From PNNG01 sp046291695 (GTDB lineage Bacteria > Bacteroidota > Bacteroidia > UBA7662): a stretch of 64,000 bases of DNA. The stretch is from the NCBI GenBank assembly GCA_046291695.1, contig JBKBSO010000014.1, positions 1-64,000 on the forward strand, written 5' to 3'. Of this stretch, positions 15,816-24,520 are shown in pieces. How positions within the stretch are numbered: position 1 is the stretch's first letter; each line of letters opens with the position of its first letter. The translations under genes were made by a program, and so were the position numbers. The notes under the pieces are model-generated. The model worked only from the letters and a program-made list of their open reading frames with translations, did no database searches and had not been told where the DNA came from.

Positions 15816-17369
15816 CTACAGATCGAACTTGATGCCCTGTGCCAAGGGTAACTTGGTGGTGTAATTGATGGTATTGGTTTGCCGGCGCATATACGCTTTC
15901 CAGCTGTCGGAGCCCGATTCACGACCACCTCCGGTTTCTTTTTCACCACCAAAAGCACCGCCAATTTCGGCGCCCGATGTGCCAATATTGACGTTGGCTA
16001 TGCCGCAATCGCTGCCCGAAGCCGATAAAAAGGCCTCGGTTTCACGTATGTTGAGCGAAAATATGGCCGACGACAAGCCCTGCGGCACATTGTTTTGGAT
16101 GGCAATGGCTTCCTCGAGCGTATCGTAAGGCATGATGTACAAAATGGGCGCAAAGGTTTCGTGCTGCACAATTCTGAAGTTGGGCTGTACCTCAGCAATG
16201 CATGGTTTTACGTAGCAGCCCGATTCGTAATCGCTGCCACTAAACACACCACCTTCTACAAGCATCTTGCCACCTTCTTCTTTCACGGCCTTGAGCGCAT
16301 TGAGGTAAGCTTGTACCGCTTGTTGGTCGATGAGTGGCCCCACATGGTTGTTTTCATCAAGCGGATTGCCAATGCGCAGTTGGCCATACGCTTTTACCAA
16401 ACGCTGCTTCATTTCTTCGTACTTCGAACGGTGAATAACAAGTCGGCGTGTAGTGGTGCATCGCTGACCTGCTGTGCCCACGGCGCCAAATACCGCTCCG
16501 ATGATGGCCAGATCGAGGTCGGCATGTTCGCTGATGATGATGGCGTTGTTGCCACCCAGCTCAAGTAGCGACCGACCCAAACGTTGGGCCACAGCCGTAC
16601 CTACGGCCTTGCCCATGCGGGTAGAGCCGGTAGCCGACACCAGCGGTATACGGCTATCGTTGGTCATGAGTTCGCCCACTTTGTAATCGCCAATCACCAA
16701 GCACGAAAGTCCTTCGGGGGCGCCAAAATCGGAGAGTACGCTTTGGATGATGTTTTGGCAGGCGATGGCCGAAAGCGGCGTTTTTTCGGAAGGTTTCCAA
16801 ACACAAACATCGCCGCATACCCAGGCAATCATGCTGTTCCAGCTCCAAACGGCCACCGGGAAGTTGAAGGCCGAAATGATGCCCACCACGCCCAGCGGAT
16901 GCCATTGTTCGTACATGCGGTGCCCGGGGCGCTCTGAGTGCATGGTCAAACCATACAGTTGGCGCGATAATCCAACCGCAAAATCGCAGATGTCGATCAT
17001 TTCCTGTACTTCGCCCAGGCCTTCTTGCAGGCTTTTGCCCATTTCGTAGCTTACCAGTTTGCCCAAGGGCTCTTTAAACTCACGAAGCTTATTACCCATT
17101 TGGCGCACCAACTCCCCTCGGTGAGGCGCCGGCACATTGCGCCACTCGGCATAGGCCGTCTGTGCCTTGCGAATAACCTTTTCATAATCGTCTTTACCGG
17201 CTTGTACCACACTGGCAATGAGTTCGCCATCTACAGGCGAATAACTTTCGAGCCGAGCACCTGTAGGTTTCCAGCTGTTGATGCCTGTACTTACACCTTG
17301 ATTGATATCGTTGATGCCCAGTGCCTGAAGCACGGACTCCATGTCTTTTCTTAAATTGTTGTTACTCAT
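15816..17369 (-). CDS. ALDH7-type aldehyde dehydrogenase (aminoadipate-semialdehyde/piperideine-6-carboxylate type)
   Basis: A cytoplasmic NAD-dependent aldehyde dehydrogenase of 517 residues. The catalytic pair is Glu270 (LELGGN) and Cys303 (GQRCTTTRR), with the cofactor-binding WKPSEKTP at 191-198. The N-terminal pattern (YSPVDGELIA, then YEQWHPLGVVGIISAFNFP) is that of the ALDH7/antiquitin group, which oxidises alpha-aminoadipate semialdehyde in lysine and pipecolate breakdown. No other lysine-catabolism gene is close by. It starts five bases after the M1 peptidase stop codon and is probably co-transcribed with it. Confidence 0.92.
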   Translation of the reverse strand: MSNNNLRKDMESVLQALGINDINQGVSTGINSWKPTGARLESYSPVDGELIASVVQAGKDDYEKVIRKAQTAYAEWRNVPAPHRGELVRQMGNKLREFKEPLGKLVSYEMGKSLQEGLGEVQEMIDICDFAVGLSRQLYGLTMHSERPGHRMYEQWHPLGVVGIISAFNFPVAVWSWNSMIAWVCGDVCVWKPSEKTPLSAIACQNIIQSVLSDFGAPEGLSCLVIGDYKVGELMTNDSRIPLVSATGSTRMGKAVGTAVAQRLGRSLLELGGNNAIIISEHADLDLAIIGAVFGAVGTAGQRCTTTRRLVIHRSKYEEMKQRLVKAYGQLRIGNPLDENNHVGPLIDQQAVQAYLNALKAVKEEGGKMLVEGGVFSGSDYESGCYVKPCIAEVQPNFRIVQHETFAPILYIMPYDTLEEAIAIQNNVPQGLSSAIFSLNIRETEAFLSASGSDCGIANVNIGTSGAEIGGAFGGEKETGGGRESGSDSWKAYMRRQTNTINYTTKLPLAQGIKFDL

Positions 17370-17373
17370 TGTG

Positions 17374-20300
17374 CTAGAAATTCAAATTCCTCACAATATC
17401 GTAAGGATTTAGCTTGCGAAGGTTAATTGACCAGCTTAAATACTCGTACCAGGCAACATTTCTACCCGGCTCACTCCAATTTGGACGCAAGATGGGCGCT
17501 TGTAGCAGGTTGTAGTTCAACCGGATATTGCCTCCAAACACGCTGATGGCTATGCCTGCTTCGTATAAAAAGCCATCGTGTGGCGCTATGTTGGGGTTGC
17601 TTGCTGGTCTAAAACCGTCTGACTGACGACGAAAACGCTCTGTAGTGTAAGCGGCATTGGCATAAATTTCGAGCGGAAGGCGCGGCACATGGAACCCAAA
17701 ATTATAAGCAGCCAGGCTAGGGGTAGTCGATACCTGCATCAGGTTAAGCGCCCTAAAATCCATAGGCGAACGGAAACCGGCATCTCTCAGGGTGACTTGC
17801 TGTATGCGGTTGATTTGGCCCATGGCCCGACTGCGATTCAGGAAAATCTCGTCGAAACGATAATCAGCAGCTCCGTTTACCGCCCCGCCATAGGTGTTAA
17901 AACCAAGCGGATTATTTACGTCTCCCATATATGCCACACCGGCAAAGAAACGCTGGTCGATGGCCCCCTTGTTCTTACCCGTTAAATAATACCAACGGTG
18001 GTTGAGCTCGCCGCTAAGACGAATGTTGGCAGCCGACCATCCCTGATCGTTTTGCCTACTGCCCCCTTCTAATTCCAAACCAAAGCTCCAGGGATTGCGC
18101 AACCGCTTGTAAGCTTGCGTATAATTAGCCCTGCCCAGCCACAAATTGTTTTCACGGAAGGCGGGTAAAATGAACCCAAGACTTTGGTCCCAAGGCACGC
18201 GTGAGGCGGTGAAGCGAAATACCCGCGAGCGCGCACTTACTTCTGTATCGCGCAATTTGGCTTGTAAGCGAAGATGCGTAACGGTAGAAGCCGCGTATCC
18301 CGCAACAGGCCTGAAATTACCATAGCGTTGAATGCTGCTTCCCAATTGCCAGCTTTTTATAAGCCCACTTTCACGGTGCCAATTGTAGCGGATCATGGCC
18401 TCACCTGTAAGTTGTTGAGAGCCAAAAGCCCACATGGGTAAAACGGCATATTCCAAATCTTGCGGCACCAAAATGGGACTATACAGGCCCAAACCGAGCA
18501 TATAACCATCGTCATCATTCAGCCCCATCACCGGCAATACAAAAGCCTTGTGCCGATCGAAAGCCAAGCCCAACACAGGACGGAGTGCCGGGAGTGCTGG
18601 CGCTTTTTGCCGAATGCTCACTTCCGTACGCGGCCGCATATACAGGGGCATACGACTTTCGGGATCAATAGACCAGGCAGCTAAACCTGGCAAATCGGGC
18701 AAATCGAGCATGCGTCTGCAATTATGCCCGCTTTGCCAATAAGTCGCTATTATCTGCCCTGCTGTGTCGAGGGCGTGGATCGGGTATGGCAGCGCATCGC
18801 CCTTGCTTTTCACCGACAACCGCCAGCCATCTTCCGATTTTAAGGGAGGCCCCAGGCGATAATCGAGTCGGCCAACCCGCTGCAGCCGATGCTCAAACCA
18901 CCAGTCGATGGGTTTTTCAGGGCCGGCTTCGAGCAAACTCAAGCGCATATCGTCGGGGCCCGGATGGCGAAACTTCCAGCTTTCGTAATAATGCTGCAGC
19001 AAACGGTCGAACTCTTTGCGGCCCAAATAGGCTTCGAGGTATTTGAGCTCCACTGATGTGCGCTTGTACACCAGGGTACCGTAGGTTTCCAAATCGTAAT
19101 CGGTGGCATGACTGTGCCACAAGGAGCGGTCTTTGCCCCTTTTCCTGCTGAAGAGCCAAGCGAGCATGTCTAAATCAGGATTACCGATAATTTTCGACAG
19201 CCCACCAATTTCCGGCGATTGGCCCGGATAGCGCAAAGCCATATAGCGCGATTCGTAAAAACTGTTGAAGCCCTCATCCAGGAAAGGATGGTCGCGCTCA
19301 TTGCTGGCCAGGATGCCGTAGAACCAATTGTGGCCTACTTCATGGGCAATCACCAAATCGAGCATTTCGGCCGAACCTGCACCGGCAATGACGGTAATGG
19401 TGGGGTACTCCATGCCTCCTCCGGCTGTAAGCGCGCCATCAACGGCTGTACAAACATCATAAGGGTAATCGCCCAGCCAAAGCGAATAGTAATACACCGA
19501 GCTGTCGACATAAGCTGCGGCATCCTTCCATAAATCGGTTTCGCGACTAAAAAACACGCTTGTTTTTACTTTGCGGCCCGAATGCGGCAAGGCCACTTCC
19601 GATTGTTTTACATAATAGTTTTTGCCACAAAACCAGGCAAAATCATGCGCGTTTTGAAGACGGTAATGCAGGGTTTTGTAGCTGCTGCTGCTTTCGGGAT
19701 TGGGCAAGGTGGGAAAGCTATCGAGCCCGGCCGCATAGGCTGCCAAAGAATCGAGATATGCGCTTTCGGCAGCGGTTTGTAAGTTGCCGCTGGCTGCCAC
19801 CTGGAAATTGTCGGGCAGCGTGATGAACACGTCAAAATCCCCGAATTCACTGTAAAACTCGCCCATATTGAGGTAGGGCATGTAGTGCCAGCCATCGCGA
19901 TCGTACACGGCTGGTTTGGGGTACCATTGGCACAATTGGTATTGGTTGCGGGCGTATCCCAGTCGCGAAAAATTACCCGGAACTTTCACCCGAAAAGGGG
20001 TGCTGAGCTGCAGGCTTTGGCCGGGTTGCAAGGGACTGGCCAGGTACATACGGGCTACGTCAATGGTGTCGGAAAGCAATTCCCAGCGGACTTGTTGACC
20101 GTTTATCTTAAAATCGAGGCTGTCGATAAAACCCCGTTTTTCGTCGGGGGCGTTAAAAAAGCTCCAGCTTCCGCTGCGGGCTTCGGCCTTGGCAAAAACG
20201 GTGTTGTTGTCTTTGTAAGCGTTCGGCCAAAGGTGGATGTACAACACCTCCAGGGCTTCGGGTGCATTGTTTTGGTAGCGAATGTCGATATATGCCAGTA

Positions 20301-20430
20301 ACATTTGTCGGCTATCGTCGAGTTTTACCTGTATGTTATAATCGACTTTTTGTTGAAAATAAGGTTTTGATTGGGCTGTTGTAAGCAAGGTAGCGAAGCA
20401 AAACGTAAGACTTAGCAGGCTGTATTTCAT
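17374..20430 (-). CDS. M1-family metallopeptidase with C-terminal barrel-like domain
   Basis: A 1018-residue exported zinc aminopeptidase-like protein. After a signal peptide (about 1-20) come the M1 N-terminal sheet domain, GGGMEYP at 337-343 (equivalent to the GAMEN exopeptidase motif), and HEVGH at 363-367 with the third zinc ligand Glu386, an HEXXH-x18-E arrangement. Beyond about residue 620 the sequence changes to some 400 residues of alternating aromatic/polar strands (for example GYMLGLGLYSPI, SLGFILPAF) and ends LRKLNPYDIVRNLNF, with a terminal Phe as in outer-membrane barrels. It would place a peptidase at the outer membrane. Barrel identity is inferred from pattern only. Confidence 0.88.
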   Translation of the reverse strand: MKYSLLSLTFCFATLLTTAQSKPYFQQKVDYNIQVKLDDSRQMLLAYIDIRYQNNAPEALEVLYIHLWPNAYKDNNTVFAKAEARSGSWSFFNAPDEKRGFIDSLDFKINGQQVRWELLSDTIDVARMYLASPLQPGQSLQLSTPFRVKVPGNFSRLGYARNQYQLCQWYPKPAVYDRDGWHYMPYLNMGEFYSEFGDFDVFITLPDNFQVAASGNLQTAAESAYLDSLAAYAAGLDSFPTLPNPESSSSYKTLHYRLQNAHDFAWFCGKNYYVKQSEVALPHSGRKVKTSVFFSRETDLWKDAAAYVDSSVYYYSLWLGDYPYDVCTAVDGALTAGGGMEYPTITVIAGAGSAEMLDLVIAHEVGHNWFYGILASNERDHPFLDEGFNSFYESRYMALRYPGQSPEIGGLSKIIGNPDLDMLAWLFSRKRGKDRSLWHSHATDYDLETYGTLVYKRTSVELKYLEAYLGRKEFDRLLQHYYESWKFRHPGPDDMRLSLLEAGPEKPIDWWFEHRLQRVGRLDYRLGPPLKSEDGWRLSVKSKGDALPYPIHALDTAGQIIATYWQSGHNCRRMLDLPDLPGLAAWSIDPESRMPLYMRPRTEVSIRQKAPALPALRPVLGLAFDRHKAFVLPVMGLNDDDGYMLGLGLYSPILVPQDLEYAVLPMWAFGSQQLTGEAMIRYNWHRESGLIKSWQLGSSIQRYGNFRPVAGYAASTVTHLRLQAKLRDTEVSARSRVFRFTASRVPWDQSLGFILPAFRENNLWLGRANYTQAYKRLRNPWSFGLELEGGSRQNDQGWSAANIRLSGELNHRWYYLTGKNKGAIDQRFFAGVAYMGDVNNPLGFNTYGGAVNGAADYRFDEIFLNRSRAMGQINRIQQVTLRDAGFRSPMDFRALNLMQVSTTPSLAAYNFGFHVPRLPLEIYANAAYTTERFRRQSDGFRPASNPNIAPHDGFLYEAGIAISVFGGNIRLNYNLLQAPILRPNWSEPGRNVAWYEYLSWSINLRKLNPYDIVRNLNF

Positions 20431-20539
20431 GCAAATGATTTAGGCATTGCAATATATCACTTCTAGCCAATAAACAGCAAAAGGCGGCGATTTTAATCAA
20501 GCTCCAAACGACCGGAAGCAGTAAAATAATGGTGTCGGG

Positions 20540-20569
20540 TTGAAAGCATGTACAGGCTTTTGTAATTTG
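20540..20569 (+). promoter_or_regulatory. Candidate promoter for the Na/Pi cotransporter gene
   Basis: TTG at 20540-20542, 20 bases, then TAATTTG at 20563-20569, one base shorter than TAnnTTTG. It ends five bases before the ATG. Confidence 0.3.
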
Positions 20570-20574
20570 GCAGC

Positions 20575-21510
20575 ATGGATGCCATTCGCTTGATATTTCT
20601 GATCCTCTCGACCATTGTGTTGTTTCTGTACAGTTTGCAGGGATTTAGTCACGAAATTCAGACCCTAGGTGCTGGCAAGCTCGAAAAATGGCTCAAACGT
20701 ACTACCGGGAATCGCTTTAGCGGCTTTACACTGGGAGCCATCTTTACCGCCTTGGTACAATCGAGCAGCGCCGTTTCGAGCATGGCCGTAGGATTGGTAG
20801 ATGCCGGCATCATGGGCCTGCAAGGCAGCCTGGCCGTATTGCTTGGGGCCGGCGTGGGCACCACCTTCACCGCCTGGATGGTTTCGTTTAAAATCACCTT
20901 CATTGGCCCGGTATTTTTGGTGTTAGGCGCAGGCATGAGTGCTATGAAAGGCCGTCTGAAAGCTAGTGGTAAATCGGTTTTTTATCTGGGCTTCATTTTC
21001 TTTAGTCTCGATTTGATAGGTGAATCGCTCAAACCCTTGCGCGAGCACCAAGACCTTATCTTTTATCTAAGCAAAGCATCTGGCCTATGGGCTGGTATGT
21101 TTACCGGGCTGGTGGTAACCGCCTTGGTACAATCGAGCTCGGTAACTACCGGCATGGTTGTTTTGCTGGTTCAGCAAGGCTTATTGCCTTTTGAAGGTGC
21201 CATGGCCATGATTTTGGGAGCCAATGTAGGCACAACCACCACCGCACTCCTGGCTTCAATCCAACTCAACGGCAATGCCAAACGGGCTGCCCTCGCCAAC
21301 TTTGGCATTCATTTTAGCGGAAGCCTGCTGGCATTACCTTTTTTCTACCTCATCACCGATTGGTTACACTTAAAATACCAAGACCCTGCTATGGGCGTAG
21401 CCATGGGGCATTTGTTACTGAATGTAGGAAAGGCTGCTGTATTTTTACCCTTTACAGGGCCCATAACCCGGCAGTTGGAACGCTTATGGCCAGAAGATAA
21501 ATCAAGCTAA
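20575..21510 (+). CDS. Na/Pi cotransporter family protein
   Basis: An inner-membrane protein of 311 residues with about eight hydrophobic segments. It contains the two inverted-topology repeats of the Na/Pi cotransporter family, each marked by a QSSS motif (62-65 in TALVQSSSAVSSM and 186-189 in TALVQSSSVTTGM) and followed by GAGVGTTFTA or GANVGTTTTA. The likely role is sodium-driven phosphate movement. Bacterial homologues often carry a C-terminal PhoU-like domain; this one ends directly after the membrane core. No phosphate-regulon genes are adjacent. Confidence 0.92.
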   Translation: MDAIRLIFLILSTIVLFLYSLQGFSHEIQTLGAGKLEKWLKRTTGNRFSGFTLGAIFTALVQSSSAVSSMAVGLVDAGIMGLQGSLAVLLGAGVGTTFTAWMVSFKITFIGPVFLVLGAGMSAMKGRLKASGKSVFYLGFIFFSLDLIGESLKPLREHQDLIFYLSKASGLWAGMFTGLVVTALVQSSSVTTGMVVLLVQQGLLPFEGAMAMILGANVGTTTTALLASIQLNGNAKRAALANFGIHFSGSLLALPFFYLITDWLHLKYQDPAMGVAMGHLLLNVGKAAVFLPFTGPITRQLERLWPEDKSS

Positions 21511-21570
21511 TCCCAATTTTAATGGAAATTACGGGATTATATTCCCAGGATTAGTATTAATTTTGGGATT
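21509..21570. promoter_or_regulatory. Inverted-repeat leader of the DUF4143 ATPase gene
   Basis: AATCCCAATTTTAAT (21509-21523) and ATTAATTTTGGGATT (21556-21570) are inverted repeats matching at 13 of 15 positions. The second ends exactly at the ATG. Between them lies a second, near-symmetric GGGATTATATTCCC (21533-21546). The transporter's TAA stop is at the left edge. This could be an operator, a hairpin in the leader, or the edge of a transferred cassette. Confidence 0.55.
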
Positions 21571-22698
21571 ATGATTGTTCGTTCACTATTCCAGGAAGTC
21601 AATAAGCGTATGTTCAGCGGTAAGATTATCTTACTCATTGGACCACGTCAAGTAGGTAAAACGACCTTGATGCAGCAATTGCAACAAGCAAGCAATCAAA
21701 ATAGCATTTGGCTAAATTGCGATGAACCCGACATCCGTAAACAACTCGAAGGCGCAAACAGCACGCAACTTGCCAACCTCATCGGATCTTCAAACTTAGT
21801 GTTTATTGATGAAGCACAGCGGGTTAACAACATCGGCATAACCCTTAAGCTCCTGGCCGACAATTTTAAGTCGGTTCAGGTCATCGCCACTGGTTCCTCT
21901 GCATTCGAACTGTCGAATGAGCTAAATGAACCTCTTACCGGCAGGAAATGGGAATACCAGATGTTTCCGTTAACAGCGGCAGAAATGCGTGAACACCACG
22001 GACAATTAGCAGAAAGCAGGAATCTGCATCAGCGATTAATTTTTGGAGCCTATCCAGATGTGGTACAAAACCCGGCAGATGCAGCTGAAATACTCCTCGA
22101 ACTATCCCAAAACTATCTTTACAAGGACGTACTGGGCCATGAAGCACTTCGTAAGCCGCTTGTTCTCGAGAAACTTTTACAAGCATTGGCCTTGCAATTA
22201 AGCAATGAAGTCTCCTTTAATGAGCTAGGTCAACTGATCGGCATTGAACACCGTACGGTTGAAAAATACATTCAATTGCTCGAAAAATGTTTCATCGTTT
22301 TTAGTCTTCCTGCCTTCAGTCGAAATCTTAGAAACGAAATCAAAAAGAGCCGAAAAATCTACTTCTATGACAATGGTGTTCGAAACGCCATTCTCAAGAA
22401 CTTCAATCCGGTTGATTTACGAACAGATATTGGTGCGCTATGGGAAAACTACCTGATTAGTGAACGAAAAAAATGGCTGAGCTACTCCCGATATTGGGTA
22501 AACAGCTATTTCTGGCGTACACACAACCAGCAAGAAATTGATTTGATTGAAGAACATGCCGGGAAATTACATGCTTATGAGTTCAAATGGAATGTACGAA
22601 AAAAAGCGCAGCTGCCTTCCAATTTCGCTAAAGCCTATCCCAACAGCAACTTTGAACTGCTTCATCCCGAAAATTACTTAGATTTTATCGGCGCCTGA
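21571..22698 (+). CDS. AAA-family ATPase with DUF4143 domain
   Basis: A 375-residue ATPase of the AAA_14/DUF4143 type. Walker A is GPRQVGKT at 24-31 and Walker B is LVFIDEAQ at 76-83, followed by the sensor-like ATGSSAFEL near 110. The C-terminal DUF4143 region (about 170-330) contains a winged-helix-like part and a nuclease-like WRTHNQQEIDLIE segment. These proteins are abundant, patchily distributed and of unknown function; a link to defence or toxin systems has been suggested but not shown for this one. It overlaps the end of the convergent GSCFA gene by 25 bases and has an unusual inverted-repeat leader. Confidence 0.9.
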   Translation: MIVRSLFQEVNKRMFSGKIILLIGPRQVGKTTLMQQLQQASNQNSIWLNCDEPDIRKQLEGANSTQLANLIGSSNLVFIDEAQRVNNIGITLKLLADNFKSVQVIATGSSAFELSNELNEPLTGRKWEYQMFPLTAAEMREHHGQLAESRNLHQRLIFGAYPDVVQNPADAAEILLELSQNYLYKDVLGHEALRKPLVLEKLLQALALQLSNEVSFNELGQLIGIEHRTVEKYIQLLEKCFIVFSLPAFSRNLRNEIKKSRKIYFYDNGVRNAILKNFNPVDLRTDIGALWENYLISERKKWLSYSRYWVNSYFWRTHNQQEIDLIEEHAGKLHAYEFKWNVRKKAQLPSNFAKAYPNSNFELLHPENYLDFIGA

Positions 22699-23636
22699 AG
22701 CTCCGGATGCTCGCGTAGCAAGGCTGCCAAACCAGCCTCTTGCTGGTGCAAAAACTGCTGATGCGCCGCGCTTTCGGGAAAACGAGGTCGATGTCGGGCA
22801 GCCAGACTAAAGCGATAGGCTTTTTCGGCAAGCTGGCGTGTAGCTTCGGGCATACATGCCTGGCAAAACTGCTCAAATACGTACTGCGTGGCGGCATGGT
22901 TCGGATGCGCCAAATCAATATCGTACCAGCGATAATCGCGAAGTACATCAACCACATATTCGTAAGCAGGGAAATAATGACAGTGTGGTAGCTCTTCGCA
23001 CAAACGATGCACGGCTTCGAGCAAACGTGCTTTTGAGCGGTTGTTTTCAATCATGCCATCACGTAAATGACGCACCGGACTTACCGTTAGCAACACCTGT
23101 AAACCAGGATTTAAACTTCTGGCAGCTTGAATAGCCAAGGCCAGCGCCGTGCTGATTTCACTAACACGCAACAGTTCTTTGCGAAAGCCTTGCGCCGGTG
23201 CTCGGTGATTGTTGGCTACCGGGCGTCCGCTATCTACACGAAGGTAGCGGAAGGCCGAACCCAGGGTAAGTACCAGCCAACTGCTCTCGCGCAAAAAATC
23301 ATGGCCGGCGGCTATGGCCTCGTTAATTTGGCGCAGCGCCTGCCCGGCTTCCAGGGCTGAAAAGTCGCTGTGATGGTCCCAAGAATGCCAAACACCATCC
23401 TGCTCAAAAACATCCTGCGCATTGAACTGGCGCTGCTCCACCAAATGATGCAAATGGCGGGCGATAGCCGTTGGGTCAAACAAAATTCCGGTCGGATTGG
23501 GCAGCACCTTAAACATTCGATCGGCGAGGGCTTCTCCTACATGGGCGGTAAAGCATGACCCCATGAGCAACAAAGCTTGCTGGTGGGTGATGGGCTGTCC
23601 GCCAAAACGGTATTGCAAGGGTGCAACAAACTGCAT
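22674..23636 (-). CDS. GSCFA domain protein
   Basis: A 320-residue protein of the GSCFA family, named for its motif, here MGSCFTAHVGE with GSCF at 26-29. The family resembles SGNH/GDSL-type esterases and may act on an acyl or acetyl ester, but its substrate is not known. I start at the ATG at 23636; a TTG codon nine codons upstream is in frame but overlaps a promoter-like box. The end overlaps the convergent ATPase gene. Confidence 0.88.
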   Translation of the reverse strand: MQFVAPLQYRFGGQPITHQQALLLMGSCFTAHVGEALADRMFKVLPNPTGILFDPTAIARHLHHLVEQRQFNAQDVFEQDGVWHSWDHHSDFSALEAGQALRQINEAIAAGHDFLRESSWLVLTLGSAFRYLRVDSGRPVANNHRAPAQGFRKELLRVSEISTALALAIQAARSLNPGLQVLLTVSPVRHLRDGMIENNRSKARLLEAVHRLCEELPHCHYFPAYEYVVDVLRDYRWYDIDLAHPNHAATQYVFEQFCQACMPEATRQLAEKAYRFSLAARHRPRFPESAAHQQFLHQQEAGLAALLREHPELQAPIKSK

Positions 23637-23650
23637 AAGGCTGTTTTGCT

Positions 23651-23682
23651 CAAAAATCGGCAATCGCTGCTAAACGACCAAA
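23651..23682 (-). promoter_or_regulatory. Candidate promoter for the GSCFA gene
   Basis: On the minus strand TTTG (23682-23679), 20 bases, then GATTTTTG (23658-23651), one base off TAnnTTTG, 14 bases before the ATG. Confidence 0.35.
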
Positions 23683-23701
23683 GTCGGACTGCGCAAAGCC
23701 A

Positions 23702-24484
23702 CTAACGTGGAAACTTCAGCGGATTGAGATGCAAAAACGCATAGCCTGCAGCTTGCAGTTTTTCGCTGCTGATGATGCGGGCAAGAGCTTTTTTCGATTT
23801 TTCGGCATTTATAAATAGTGGTAAACCCAAAGCAGCCAAATCGGCGCTATAAACTTCGGATTTAGTCGGATGCTCAGGCGCTACCACATTGTAAATGCCA
23901 CTAGCCTGTTGCCCAATGAGGTAGATACAGGCGGCCACCGCATCTTCGCGATGAATAAAATTAACCGGGGCGTCAGGATCTGATAATTCACGCTCGCTAA
24001 AGTAGCGGCCGATTAAGCGGTCGGAAGCTGTTAATCCGCCTAATCGCAAGATCAATGCCCCACTGCGTGTTTCAAGAAGTGCCGTTTCGGCCAAGCGCAC
24101 CGGATGATCGTCTTTCACGCCATCCGTTTCGGCATAGGTACCAGCTGCATCGGCATATACACCAGTGCTGCTCAGCATTACAAAGCGGGCATTTGTAGCC
24201 AATGTTGAGCCCAAGCGACCCATTCGCCCGGCATAAGCTAAAGGCCCGTCTTGCTTCACTCCTGGCGGAAAAGCGGCAATCAAGCCGTCGTATGCCTCCA
24301 GGTCAGGCAACTGCTTGAGGTCGGGATTCAGCCCGATCACGGGTATGTCGGGGTAATGCTGACGAAACTGCATGGCATTGCGGCTTCCGGCATGTGCTTC
24401 ATAACCCGCTTGCTGCAAAGCCCTGATGAGCGGGATGCCCAACCAGCCTGCACCTTGCACCAGCCATTTTTGTTTATAATTCAC
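23702..24484 (-). CDS. NAD-dependent epimerase/dehydratase-like SDR protein
   Basis: A 260-residue extended short-chain dehydrogenase-like protein resembling the YeeZ group. The nucleotide-binding motif appears as QGAGWLGIPL at about 9-18, a variant of GxxGxxG, and SSTGVYAD near 105 corresponds to the serine/tyrosine region. The catalytic YxxxK is not evident, so it may be a binding protein rather than an active epimerase. The start is GTG at 24484, which places the Rossmann motif just inside the N terminus; no better ATG exists. It lies 36 bases downstream of lpd on the same strand. Confidence 0.75.
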   Translation of the reverse strand: MNYKQKWLVQGAGWLGIPLIRALQQAGYEAHAGSRNAMQFRQHYPDIPVIGLNPDLKQLPDLEAYDGLIAAFPPGVKQDGPLAYAGRMGRLGSTLATNARFVMLSSTGVYADAAGTYAETDGVKDDHPVRLAETALLETRSGALILRLGGLTASDRLIGRYFSERELSDPDAPVNFIHREDAVAACIYLIGQQASGIYNVVAPEHPTKSEVYSADLAALGLPLFINAEKSKKALARIISSEKLQAAGYAFLHLNPLKFPR

Positions 24485-24520
24485 CTTTTTGTTGCTGTCG
24501 GTCGGAAAACCGAGCGTGGT

